Positions 54,101 to 59,753 of a DNA stretch of 60,000 bases are shown here, one piece after another. The translations under genes were made by a program, and so were the position numbers. Source of the stretch: Symsagittifera roscoffensis (taxonomy: Eukaryota; Xenacoelomorpha; Acoela; Convolutidae). Below the pieces are notes generated by a model. The model was not told the DNA's origin and searched no databases. It saw only the letters and a program-made list of their open reading frames with translations. Location of the stretch: NCBI RefSeq assembly GCF_963678635.1, contig NC_087070.1, positions 33,807,955 through 33,867,954 on the forward strand, in the 5' to 3' direction. The first letter of the stretch is position 1, and every line of letters starts with the position of its first letter.

Positions 54101-57100
54101 ACTCCTCAAGTCTCTTTTACTTTACCACGGCGTCGAAAAAGTCTGTAGTGGGGAATATTTGACCCATATTTTTAATTTTTCCCCCGAAAACTACCCTCTC
54201 AAATCTAAGTTTTTGATTCAAGGATTAGAGCGGGTGTTAGAAAGCTCCGTTGCATGAGCGACTTAAAGTTTTTGCACTCAAAATAGTCAAATTCATAATT
54301 TTTCGACCGTTTTAAAAAAATATATTTTAGGCTTTTCTCGATTCGATAAAAAGCACCCAAAACTGAGGTTATGGTTGGAATGGAAATAACGTTTATTGGG
54401 ACGATCTCCTTTTTTAGCGGCTACTAACAATTTGTTTTACAAAAAAAGTAACCCCCTCGGAAACGTCAATATTTTGATTATTTTGACCGTTCTTTAAATT
54501 TTGAGGTGTCTCGAACACTACCCTCCTCTATCTGAGATTTTGGGTTCAATCCAAAGAACGGGTTATGGGAAGCTCCTTTGCATACGCTTCTACGCCCAAT
54601 TTTGCTAACACGAAAATTATGGCCTTCGAAATAGTCAAATTTTTAGACCGTTTTTTGAAATTTTTTCTGGAGAACTAACCTCCCAAATCAGAGTTTTTTT
54701 AACTCAATCGAAATTATAGTTTGCGTGAATGTTTTCTGGACAGCGTCTGTGCAAACTTTTTCACACAAAACAATGATTATCAGAGAGGTTTAAATTTTTG
54801 ATCTGTTGACCGTTTTTTGGACTTTTTTCGATAACTATCTGATATCATAGGTTTAATCGAAACAACAGTTTGCTCAAAGTCCAACATTATAATTGGATGT
54901 GCCCTTTTTTTCAACAGAAAAAAGTTATGGCCTTCAAAGTTGTGAAACTTTGAACGCGTTTTGGAAACTTTTTACTTCTGATCAAAATTGAGAAGAAAAG
55001 TTTAATCTAAAGAACCGGTTGTGAGAATTTTTTCTACAGAAGCGGCGACTCCTTATTTTTTGTATGAGAAATGTTATGCCCCTTAGAAAGTTCCAATTTT
55101 TCAATTTTTTTCTCTCTTATTTTAGCATTTCGTCCCGCATCAGTATAACAACTTCAAAAATATCAAACACGTACCACCATCTGGGCCCCTAGTTTTCTTG
55201 GATCGAGACCATGAAAAGTAATTTTTTTTTCAGTTTGTTCGAGTTTATTGGCTCCTGGTTATTGTATATCTCTTCAAATGTTCCTGAATATCGGTCGACC
55301 GCAATTCTTGAAAGTTACTAACAAAAATGTTAGAAACTCTTTCGATGTGTGTATTACTAACAAACAACGTAAACAACCGTTACTAATTGTCAAGATAATG
55401 TCTTAACAGACAATCAGTTGTTGCCAATCAGGTAAAAACTTTTGTCGGGAGATCAAACAAGTAAACTTGTCCTTTTTTGGCTTTTCCATTGTCCCTTATT
55501 TGAGTTTTAATTTTGAAAATCTATTTCAACGTTGACAGAGTTCAATGAAATTTTACAGGTGAACAAACTAAAACTTGTGAAATTTTTTTTCATTCCTATC
55601 ATCAAAACATCACGCGTTTAGCCATAGTAATATGTGATACAACTATGAAATAAGACCTTTTGATTTGTGGGGGGAGAGGAGAGGAGAGGAGAGGAGTGGA
55701 AAAGAGCTCTTTTTGTTGATCAGGAGACTAGGAAGTTGGCCACTCTGAGACAGCAAGTGGAGAATTACAGACTGCAGATGCAGAAACTAGAGCAGCAGTT
55801 GATGCATGAGAGCAAGAGGGCAGACAGGGCCCACTTCGACCTGGACAAGAAGGCAGAGAAGATGGAGATGATGGAGACAGAAATGGAGGTGGGTATCAGC
55901 TAATTGTTGTCAGGCTTATACGATATTAATGCCCATAATCATTGTTACGGCAAAATTCATTCAATAATCTGTAATAATATCTGATTTTTTTTGCTGTTTG
56001 ACTTTTGATTTCTTTTCAAGTTCAATGGAAGGAACATTACGGTAGTGAATAACAAAGGTGCAAATGGCATGCAAAAAGGAGAATGACGGCTAGTTTCAAA
56101 AATGCATTTAGTTTTTCAGAATTCCCAGGGGATTAAAAACCCATTTATTTTGTTATGAGGTTAGCTTCATAAAAATTTTTAAAAAAAGCATCGATCATAA
56201 AATATTCTGGAAGTTCAATTAGCTTCAAAGTGATGTATTTTTTTGGAAAAGGTTTGTAACTTTTCAATTGTCTGTCTGTTGGCTATGTTCGCTCTTAATT
56301 GTATTAAAGCATCTGTGTAACTTAAATCATGAAGAAAAAGTATGCTAACAAATCAGCGTCGTGCTGTCAGAATATCATAGTAGCTAATACATGATTATTA
56401 ATCCTTTTTGTTCCGCCTTTCGAAAAAACGGAATGTTTGTGCTCGGTGTGCTTTTTTTATTCAGTCAATTTTTGCCGGTCGAAATAACAGTTTTCAGCAA
56501 AAATTTTTTATACCCCATTGAAGATATCGACTTACTGAGTTCAAATTTAAAAAGATATTTTACCTCCGATTATTTTCTGCTAAGTTCTGAGGATTTGAAA
56601 ATTGCCAATTTGGTCATATTCTGGACTAAATTATGCGCGTTTTGAAGAAATTATTCATATTGCTGATAGCGTAAGGCGAATTATCTATGCGGGGCGAATT
56701 ATCCCGCACAACAAAATCGTTCCAAATTGAATTGAGGCTAGCTAATTAGTCCTATTTACACTTGCGAAGCAATGTGTTATAGTACGAACTTTTTATAACA
56801 CATTGCCGTGGTCGAGTGGGTTAGGCACATGTCTCTCAACACGAGGGTCATGCGTTCGAATCCCTCTTCGGTCACTGTTGGAGGGGTCCCAGTATCATCC
56901 GCCTCCTCAAGGTAGGACTGGCTGCGGCGAAATAGATGACAGCTCCCCCTCACCCACGGTTGGTCCTGAACTGAGCAGGCCGGGGGCTAATAAAAAAAAC
57001 TAACTTTCTTTTTTTTCCAACCTAAGTCGCAACGTTATTGAGATTGGTTTTTTTTAGACGCTTTTAGAAATTTTCGTTTCTCTCAAAAACTGCTTCACCG

Positions 57101-59509
57101 ATTTTCGAAAGAGTGGTACCAATGGTAAATCCGATACTCTCCTGTGTGCATGCATACTCTTCTAGTCTCTTTTTACCATACCCCACTTTCTACAGCCTTC
57201 GAAAAAGTGTGTTGGGGGAATTTTTGACCCAAATTTTTGCATTTTTTTGAAAAATACCTGTCCAAATCTGAGAGTTTGGGTTCAACGGATGGTTTTTGGT
57301 TTTTTAACCGTTTTTTAAATTTTTTTGGACTTTTCTCAAAAAACACCCTCCAAAATATGAGATTTTAGTTTCAATCGAACAGACGGTTTGTGGGGAGCTC
57401 CTCTGCATTAGTGGTTACGCTCGTAATTTTTTCACACAAAAAGTTATGACTCTCAGTAAAGTCAAAATTACGATTTTTTCACCGTTTTTTCAAACTTTTT
57501 GACTTTCCTCAAAATACCCCCCTCAAATCTGATATTTTGTCTCCAATAGGTAGAACGGGTTGTGGGAAGCTCTCCTGCATAAGCGGTTTTGCCCAATTTT
57601 TTTTCTACACTAAAAGTTATGGCCCTCGGAAAAGTCAATTTTTCGATTTTTTTAACCGTTTTTTGAAAATTATTGACTTCTCTCGAAAACTACCCACCCA
57701 AATCTAATGAGCAACGTTTTAAGCATCTTGTAACATAACAAGTTCTTGTAATTGCTTTAATTTTTAAGAAAACTGAAATAATTGATGAAATTAACAGATT
57801 TTGAAGTCATTAAATTGGTATTTACTTTTTTTTGCTATAGGTCTGTTTTTGAAATTACCCTTGTCCTTCCGCATCAACACAAAAGTTTCAAAAATCATCT
57901 AACAGCTATTTTCAGCTTTAGCTGGCCTCTAGTTGCACCTTTGATACTTAGTTGCACCTTTACAGCTGATTGATAAGATGTGCTTTGACATTCGAATAGT
58001 TATAAGTTTACACAGTTGATGCTTTTTTATCAGCATATGTAGCTGCATTATTAGTGGCTTATTTTTGGGGATTTTGAACATCCGTGGCTGAATGGTTAGT
58101 GCGTGAGACTCAACTTTGCTAGGCCACAGATTTTTGCTAATTCGAGTTTTTGCTAAGCCTCGAGTTTCTGCAAATTCGAGGCTTACTTCTCCTTTTTTTG
58201 ATGTCACTTGATAAAGCTGCCTTTTGGTCGTGTTCATGCAAGTGTTTGCGAAGCGCAGCTTCCTCTCTATTTTATGTCGTTCTACTCAAAATTTTACACT
58301 TTGATATTGTCCAAAATGTAGGCTTTCAATATTTTCATTTCCCAAAAACTATTCCATATGTATTAAGGGACAGTCGAAACATTCAGGGCTTTGCCCTGAT
58401 ATACGAGGAGTCTTGTTAGTTACTATGATTACTTAATAGTACTCTCTGAAATTGATTTTTGCCCAAACTCTTTTTTTTAAATAGAATTTATTTTCGTATC
58501 AAGAATGGCGCAAAACAACGCTTCCCCTCTAAGTTGAACAATTAAAAATTATGTAGGCCTAAATTTCGGCAGCATTGTGAGGAAAGAGCGAGCAGATATA
58601 TAACTTAAGTTGTCGTAAAATACCAGATTGTTCTCGAAGTTTAATGCAATTCAGTTTTTCTTTCAATTATTCCAACAGTTATCCTTTTGAAACTTACGCA
58701 ATTGTTGAAGTCGAATTGCATTTATTGAAACATCTTTGAATAAAAAATGCAAAGTTTGAGATTCGATGAAATAGGCAGCCTAAGTTTCTGATGGTTATAG
58801 ATCATTACATAGATTCTCAAGTCCAAGCTCGTTTTACCTTGACGGGATACAGTGTTAGTTTCCGCTGCAGTAATAAACAGATAAAGCAAAGAACCGAAAA
58901 TTGCGTAACATTTCATACGAAATGTAGCAATTATCCGATAAATTTATATCATAGCCAAAAAGCGTCCTTAAATCGAAGCCAGAAAGTTCTGCTTATTTCT
59001 ATATGTTTTTTTTTGGTTCTCGGTTTATTGCTAAATAATTTTATTGAACTAGAATCGTTAGATTCGTACATTTTCTTTTGATAGAAACTGCGAGTGGAGA
59101 AGCAACAGTTGCGTGAGGAGATGGACGAAATGTCTCTGCATGGAAATTTGACACCACGCAACGGCGACACCACTGAGTCGGATGTGAAACAAAATGACAA
59201 GGAACAGTTGTCGCCTGGAAGCCATGAAAACTCATTCACATCTCTGGACTCGCCCCGAGGCACAGACGGAATGCTGCCTGGGGAAGAGTTCCTGTCACCG
59301 CAAATCAAGGAAAAGATTTCAAGGTAGAATTTGCTGGGCTTAACTATCTTTCAACGTCATTGCTGAAACCTCTGTTCATCGATTAGATGCACTAAATAGG
59401 TTTCGCAAAACAAGAGATGCACATAAGTCTGACAGTATTTTATTTAGATATTTAAACGAGAATGCTGTCAAAGCTATGTTTCTCCTGAACCAATTTTGGG
59501 TTGATTTTT

Positions 59510-59552
<43 letters not shown>

Positions 59553-59753
59553 AGCGAGTGGAATTGAATTTAATTCATCTGCTCAAAATTGGTTTTATCA
59601 CCCTTTATCGTTGTGTTCAAGATTAACTCACGAGAACAGGACGTTGAAGCGTAGTGTGGGTGATAACCCAGATGCGGCGGAGAAGCTGGAGTTGCTGAGG
59701 GTGGATCTGGAGGATGAGCAGAGGCGCAGGGCAGACATGGAGAGCGAGAACAG
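33153..59753 (+). CDS. HOOK: HOOK-family dynein-dynactin adaptor, 13 coding exons found, 3' end outside the window
   Basis: Exons: 33153-33182, 37003-37109, 38556-38731, 39829-39909, 40046-40317, 48218-48408, 49951-50018, 50459-50523, 51252-51335, 51865-51993, 55724-55888, 59085-59323, 59622-59753. The 1,739 bases join without a stop, and every junction keeps phase. HOOK proteins link cargo to dynein-dynactin. Residues 1-about 157 are the Hook (calponin-homology-like) domain, including MGEVDSLVKW, AADCDGEETSKLLRLVLGCAIN and helix H, EYISGIMALEQSIQQDVMNAIQILM. There Gln145, Met149 and Ile152 correspond to the residues around human HOOK3 Gln147/Ile154 that contact the dynein light intermediate chain. 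From about 175 the protein is coiled coil (KLESQVDTLKKKLEEMGDMKRQ). The C-terminal cargo part is past 60000. Human HOOK3 is 718 residues. I call it HOOK rather than HOOK1, 2 or 3, since invertebrates usually have one. Confidence 0.9.
33445..33468 (+). repeat. GA-rich and G-run simple repeat
   Basis: AGAGAGAGAGAG followed by a run of G within HOOK intron 1. Confidence 0.9.
33757..33950 (+). repeat. Dispersed HOOK-intron repeat, copy 1 (partial)
   Basis: Carries GGAAAGTCCAAGTTTTG, CTCAAATTTGATTTTTCGCGG and TTCCTTTGTTGAAAAGAAGG, shared with the copies at 37225, 50755 and 52985. The start, TTTTTCCAGG, resembles a 3' splice site. Confidence 0.7.
34012..34425 (+). mobile_element. hAT-type MITE with 8-bp target duplication
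   Basis: Inverted ends CAGGGGCGGATCTAGG and the reverse complement of CCTAAATCCGCCCCTG differ by one base. They are flanked by TATAGAAC at 34004-34011 and again at 34426-34433, an 8-base duplication typical of hAT elements. No transposase, so it is non-autonomous. Confidence 0.85.
34586..34683. repeat. 98-bp near-perfect palindrome
   Basis: Two 48-base arms with one mismatch, separated by AA. The left arm runs from ATGAAAAGAATTTCGG to CCAGCAGTATTA. In HOOK intron 1. It could be a foldback element, a very small MITE, or a fold-back artefact. Confidence 0.9.
34733..34835 (+). repeat. Dispersed B-box-bearing repeat (SINE-B), copy 1
   Basis: GGTCCTGGGTTCAAC resembles a B-box, and the following TTTTGTCGGCTTAGTTGCCAC matches copies at 49060 and 49566. 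Confidence 0.6.
35380..35730 (+). repeat. Dispersed HOOK-intron repeat, copy 2 (diverged)
   Basis: Shares the GTTTCCCAGCGGAATAAAA and CAACTGTCTGCTTGCTATGTT blocks with the copies at 37225 and 50755. Old and diverged. Confidence 0.5.
36120..36245 (+). repeat. Possible diverged hAT-MITE fragment
   Basis: GGTCGGCCGAAATGGA and the following bases resemble GGTCGGCCAAAAATGGA in the MITE at 34012-34425. Weak. Confidence 0.3.
36843..36975 (+). mobile_element. tRNA-derived SINE (SINE-A), fragment
   Basis: GAGCAGCCGTGCCCGAGTGA is an A-box-like start, and GGAGGGGTCCCAGTGTCATC matches the full copy at 56880. The B-box region is lost. It ends 28 bases before the HOOK exon 2 acceptor. Confidence 0.7.
37003..37109 (+). 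CDS. HOOK: HOOK exon 2
   Basis: Begins after TGTGTTTCAG and ends before GTTAGT. Encodes LSTLGVESVEETL then GIILADCLHQ, matching the TNGVVMAQVL region of human HOOK3. A SINE fragment (36843-36975) lies just upstream of the acceptor. Confidence 0.9.
37225..37600 (+). repeat. Dispersed HOOK-intron repeat, copy 3
   Basis: One of the fuller copies: TTTTTCCGCGGTTTGACTTC, TTCCTTTGTTAAAAAGAAG, CCAGCGAAATAAAAGTTTTA and CCAACTGTCAGTTGGTTATG in order. In HOOK intron 2. Confidence 0.8.
37800..38340. other. Intron 2 sequence of unknown origin
   Basis: This part is less AT-rich than its neighbours and has no open frame longer than about 60 codons. It may be an old transposon or pseudogene fragment. I recognise nothing. 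Confidence 0.4.
38457..38567 (+). repeat. Duplicated 3' splice acceptor, 60-bp tandem repeat
   Basis: TTAGGGTATAAATAATTG, the GTT-rich tract, TTCAG and the first 13 exon bases AGCACCTTTCCAC occur twice, 60 bases apart (upstream AG at 38494-38495, true one at 38554-38555). Use of the upstream one would insert 60 bases that include an in-frame TAA. Confidence 0.85.
38556..38731 (+). CDS. HOOK: HOOK exon 3
   Basis: Encodes APFHFDSEFLAKIK through to DQLLPDETRI. The acceptor TTGTTGTTCAG has an upstream near-copy 60 bases away (see the duplicated acceptor feature). Donor GTTAGT. Confidence 0.95.
38800..39235 (+). repeat. Dispersed HOOK-intron repeat, copy 4
   Basis: Begins with TTTTATTTTCAGGAAAAGTC. 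The main body, 38930-39235, holds GGCGGAATAAAAATTTACCC and CTAACTGTCAGTTGGCTATG. Confidence 0.7.
39829..39909 (+). CDS. HOOK: HOOK exon 4
   Basis: Encodes ADCDGEETSKLLRLVLGC and AINCDQKE, equal to the DAAELGRMLQLILGCAVNCEQKQE segment of human HOOK3. Acceptor TTGACTTCAG, donor GTTAGT. Confidence 0.95.
40046..40317 (+). CDS. HOOK: HOOK exon 5
   Basis: Carries helix H of the Hook domain (EYISGIMALEQSIQQDVMNA) and a Gly/Ser-rich loop, then the first heptads (DRQLKEAWDEVHRL, YHDIQLK). Ends in phase 0 before GTCAGT. The following intron (40318-48217) is the longest and contains the LTR retrotransposon. Confidence 0.95.
40318..40950. other. HOOK intron 5, first part
   Basis: AT-rich sequence without a gene or recognisable repeat until the hairpin at 40951. 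Confidence 0.5.
40951..41091. repeat. Imperfect inverted repeat, about 141 bp
   Basis: TGCAAGCCTTTCAGCT at the left is matched by AGCTGAAAGGCTTGCA at the right, and inner arms (CAGTCTAATAATGAAAA with TTTTCATAATTAGACTG) also pair. MITE-like. It lies right before the LTR element insertion. Confidence 0.8.
41102..41377 (-). repeat. LTR (3' LTR of the - strand element)
   Basis: 276 bases from TGTCATACCG to CCGGATGACA. Nearly identical to the copy at 47512. A purine-rich tract borders it on the internal side. Confidence 0.95.
41378..41392 (-). other. Polypurine tract
   Basis: On the - strand this reads GAGGAGGGGGAA directly before the LTR start TGTCATCC. It would prime plus-strand DNA synthesis, and it confirms the orientation. 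Confidence 0.85.
41408..43055 (-). pseudogene. Integrase C-terminal part and basic extension
   Basis: Frame 43055-41889 starts MIQTIKRRLAALKI, the helix after the catalytic Glu (the VER before it is read in another frame), and then ISPFEAHMGRKPN. A long Lys/Arg/Pro/Ser-rich tail follows, going on in frame 41986-41408. A 30-base microduplication gives VAEIIKTL twice near 42920-42975. The basic tail is longer than in most gypsy integrases and could bind nucleic acid. Confidence 0.7.
43144..43499 (-). pseudogene. Integrase catalytic core, N-terminal part
   Basis: Contains PNEEFQLDFAGPLPDELNRD, with the first catalytic Asp, and NLVAIDKWSKFPTAKLY. The second Asp region is damaged by a frame-shift near 43176, so the domain is broken. 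Confidence 0.75.
43426..43917 (-). pseudogene. RNase H-IN linker and integrase zinc region
   Basis: A frame of 163 codons. It has the basic segment RPLINFVKKRDWEAIKASY and the zinc region LRQTVLDSLHLTQPGSAAML ending NCKHF. In the family the second His and last Cys are normally conserved; here QPG and KHF stand at those places, so two of the four zinc ligands look mutated. Confidence 0.7.
43937..44776 (-). pseudogene. Pol linker following RNase H
   Basis: 279 codons, starting MGLIDYMSRNPVRLP, the typical end of the RNase H region in this type of element (G-L-V-DY-x-SR), then a Lys/Ser/Thr-rich disordered linker of about 230 residues. Lies between RNase H and integrase. Confidence 0.65.
44777..45240 (-). 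pseudogene. RNase H domain, frame-shifted
   Basis: On the - strand about 45110-45000 reads CDASNKGLGAALEQYSAEGW, the RNase H start, then the frame breaks before the VNELEL block. No intact frame remains. Confidence 0.6.
45249..45830 (-). pseudogene. Reverse transcriptase, first half deleted
   Basis: From about 45640 the - strand reads FYGLTDMPEEFQ, then YAYLDDILIVTKG with the catalytic Asp pair. Only about 250 bases separate it from the protease frame. The start of the RT (PIHLQERLETEINKL) runs straight into the middle (LIGGNATGTY), so the segment with the first catalytic Asp is missing. A 22-base stretch (TTCTTGTAGATGTATTGGTA and two more bases) occurs twice at the lesion. Confidence 0.8.
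45855..46226 (-). pseudogene. Retropepsin protease
   Basis: Contains FAIADSGSSVSFL (D-S-G active site) and LIGRNLLQRIGI near the end (the I-G-R/N motif). 123 codons is a usual size. Possibly still intact; called pseudogene only because the element is broken. Confidence 0.75.
46239..47512 (-). pseudogene. Gag of the LTR element with two zinc knuckles
   Basis: Frames 47512-47192, 47160-46834 and 46853-46239 follow each other with breaks. The start MAQPAGFSKNPLNINPFCER leads into a capsid-like helical region (CLGAEGQRQI; FERYNFICRKQ). The nucleocapsid has CYKCGNQYGPNHLQSC, C-x2-C-x7-H-x3-C, and CSKCAKRGHFAKVC, a canonical C-x2-C-x4-H-x4-C. The start codon uses the last base of the LTR plus the first two of the primer site. 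Confidence 0.8.
47496..47511 (-). other. Primer-binding site
   Basis: On the - strand TGGCGCAGCCAGCAGG follows the LTR directly. TGGCGC is the usual PBS start, complementary to a tRNA 3' end. Confidence 0.6.
47512..47787 (-). repeat. LTR (5' LTR of the - strand element)
   Basis: 276 bases, near-identical to 41102-41377. By eye four differences (a/t, c/t, g/t, a/c). Confidence 0.95.
47793..48070 (-). mobile_element. hAT-MITE-like fragment
   Basis: The right end CGAGAAAATCCTAGGTCAGCCCTG is the inverted form of the MITE end at 34012 (CAGGGGCGGATCTAGGATTTTCTCGAG). The left end was not identified. Confidence 0.5.
48218..48408 (+). CDS. HOOK: HOOK exon 6
   Basis: Starts directly with ATGGACTAC after GTGATTTTAG. 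Encodes MDYMGEEKEFLIGQLEAAG and a long Ser/His/Pro-rich unstructured insert, which has no clear counterpart in human HOOK3. Ends before GTAAGA in phase 2. Confidence 0.8.
48826..48965 (+). repeat. Dispersed HOOK-intron repeat, copy 5 (partial)
   Basis: TTTTTTTTACAGGAAAAGTC, then GGCTCAAATTTACG and TTTTCGCGGTTTGACTGC. A small stem, CTTGCAATAAGCAAG, follows. Confidence 0.75.
49060..49210 (+). repeat. SINE-B, copy 2
   Basis: CTGGGTTCGAATCTG is a near-perfect B-box. The body TTTCGGCCTATTGTCTGCTT and CCGCTTAGTTGCCACATC matches copies at 34733 and 49566. Confidence 0.65.
49434..49560 (+). repeat. SINE-B, copy 3 (diverged)
   Basis: GCGGTTCGAGTTCGACC resembles a B-box, then T-run and GTTATTGTCTGTCTGTTGG as in the other copies. 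Confidence 0.5.
49566..49700 (+). repeat. SINE-B, copy 4
   Basis: GGATTTCGATTCCAG followed by T-run, then TGTCGGCTTAGTTCTGC. Confidence 0.55.
49951..50018 (+). CDS. HOOK: HOOK exon 7
   Basis: Uses the acceptor at ACTCTCTAG (49942-49950). The other AG nearby (49934-49935) would bring in a stop. Encodes VKYKKLQEQYDELTHENYRL. Donor GTGAGT. Confidence 0.85.
50262..50345 (+). mobile_element. tRNA-derived SINE (SINE-A), internally deleted
   Basis: Has the A-box (GTGGTCGAGTGGGTTAGG) and B-box start (GGGTCATGCGTTCGAA), then jumps to CTGAGCAGGCC, the tail of the full copy at 56804. Deletion joins at GAA present on both sides. Confidence 0.8.
50459..50523 (+). CDS. HOOK: HOOK exon 8
   Basis: Encodes KDDLRGRCEEQEQEIQEMQE, matching the KDDYRIRCEELEKEI region. 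Acceptor TTGTTCTAG, donor GTGAGT, ends in phase 0. Confidence 0.9.
50755..51215 (+). repeat. Dispersed HOOK-intron repeat, copy 6 (nearly full)
   Basis: From GATTTTTTTTTCG..TTTTTTTCAGG through CACTATCGAACAGCAAAAG, TCATCGAAATAAAATTTTCA and CAACTGTCTGTTAGCAATG. Contains a strong acceptor-like TTTTTTTTCAGG at its start. Lies directly before HOOK exon 9. Confidence 0.8.
51252..51335 (+). CDS. HOOK: HOOK exon 9
   Basis: Encodes MSEMSELAKHARQYKDEVDE and LRSEITKT, the coiled-coil part matching LTTLADEAQSLKDEIDVLRH. Acceptor TTTCTGTTTAG, donor GTTAGT. Confidence 0.9.
51865..51993 (+). CDS. HOOK: HOOK exon 10
   Basis: Encodes AKLESQVDTLKKKLEEMGDM through NLSYMQNNFQLEE, very close to the KLEGQVESYKKKLEDLGDLR region. 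Acceptor TTTGATGTAG, donor GTACAG. Confidence 0.95.
52315..52458 (+). repeat. Dispersed HOOK-intron repeat, copy 7 (partial)
   Basis: CATGAAAGAGTCAGAAAAG, CTCAAGTTTGATTTTCCGCGG, and a second TTTTTTTTCAGG acceptor-like site at about 52447-52457. Confidence 0.65.
52985..53415 (+). repeat. Dispersed HOOK-intron repeat, copy 8
   Basis: Has GTTAAAAGGAAGGCCG, CACTATCGAACAGCAAAAG, CTCAACGAAATACATGTTTT and CTACTGTCTGCATCGCAAG in order. The acceptor-like start is mutated here (TTTCTGGAAAAA). Confidence 0.75.
53450..53690 (+). repeat. Dispersed HOOK-intron repeat, copy 9 (diverged)
   Basis: Shares CCCAGTTTTCTCTAATTGGG and flanking order with the other copies. Diverged. Confidence 0.5.
53745..53900 (+). 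repeat. SINE-B, copy 5
   Basis: GTACGAAGTTCGAATCTCGG is B-box-like, followed by a T-run and CGTAAGCTTAGTTC. Confidence 0.5.
54057..55110 (+). repeat. Roughly 170-bp tandem repeat array, first
   Basis: Diverged tandem monomers: CTCAAATCTGAG, then GGGTTCAATCGAA..GGTTTGTGGGAAGCTCC..GCAT, TTATGGCC and GACCGTTTTTTGAAATTTTT repeat at about 160-175-base spacing. About six are visible. A leader (CTCCTGTGTG and GCATACTC, with CGAAAAAGT) precedes the array at 54057-54180. Monomer length is close to that of a nucleosome repeat. Confidence 0.75.
55670..55697 (+). repeat. GGAGA simple repeat
   Basis: GGAGAGGAGAGGAGAGGAG in tandem, about 26 bases before the HOOK exon 11 acceptor, where a pyrimidine tract would be expected. 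Confidence 0.9.
55724..55888 (+). CDS. HOOK: HOOK exon 11
   Basis: Encodes ETRKLATLRQQVENYRLQMQ and continues to METEME, as in human ARSQLETYKRQVVELQNRL. Acceptor TTGTTGATCAG is preceded by a purine-rich GGAGA repeat (55670-55697) instead of a pyrimidine tract. Donor GTGGGT. Confidence 0.95.
55985..56292 (+). repeat. Dispersed HOOK-intron repeat, copy 10
   Basis: TGACTTTTGATTTCTTTTCA, GGGATTAAAAACCC and CAATTGTCTGTCTGTTGGC match the order of the other copies. Confidence 0.65.
56769..56806. repeat. Hairpin before SINE-A
   Basis: GCAATGTGTTATA and TATAACACATTGC form 13-base arms around a 12-base loop. Confidence 0.9.
56804..57000 (+). mobile_element. tRNA-derived SINE (SINE-A), full copy
   Basis: The start has A-box TGGTCGAGTGGGTTAGG and B-box GCGTTCGAATCCC at the right spacing of a class II (Leu/Ser-like) tRNA. 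A body follows (GGAGGGGTCCCAGTATCATC) and a tail (CTGAGCAGGCCGGGGGC) ending in poly-A. Two shorter copies lie elsewhere in HOOK introns. Confidence 0.85.
57117..57720 (+). repeat. Roughly 170-bp tandem repeat array, second
   Basis: Same monomers as the array at 54057, with starts near 57332, 57502 and 57674 (170 and 172 bases apart). The same leader (TCTCCTGTGTGCATGCATAC) comes first at about 57135. Confidence 0.8.
58080..58130 (+). repeat. tRNA-like A-box fragment
   Basis: CCGTGGCTGAATGGTTAGTG resembles a Leu/Ser tRNA A-box region. A short hairpin (CCTCGAG..CTCGAGG-like) lies downstream. Not a full tRNA. Confidence 0.4.
58150..59084. other. HOOK intron 11, last part
   Basis: AT-rich, with no exon or clear repeat that I can support apart from short hairpins. 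Confidence 0.4.
59085..59323 (+). CDS. HOOK: HOOK exon 12
   Basis: Encodes KLRVEKQQLREEMDEMSL, a Ser/Asp-rich stretch and GEEFLSPQIKEKIS, matching the PEIREKL region. Acceptor TTTTGATAG, donor GTAGAA (weak), phase 2. Confidence 0.9.
59513..59550. repeat. (AT)n microsatellite
   Basis: An uninterrupted AT repeat of about 38 bases in HOOK intron 12. Confidence 0.95.
59622..59753 (+). CDS. HOOK: HOOK exon 13 (last in window)
   Basis: Encodes RLTHENRTLKRSVGDN through LLRVDLEDEQRRRADMESEN, equal to IRLQHENKMLKL and later in human HOOK3. Acceptor GTGTTCAAG, donor GTCTGT. The gene continues to the right. Confidence 0.9.

Noticed and set aside
56391-56645. 84-codon hydrophobic frame in HOOK intron 11
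   Set aside because: Phe/Leu-rich frame in AT-rich intron DNA; no start context or similarity.
56804-56876. Functional tRNA gene
   Set aside because: A and B boxes are good but acceptor ends do not pair well, a non-tRNA body and A-rich tail follow, and short copies exist; a SINE fits better.
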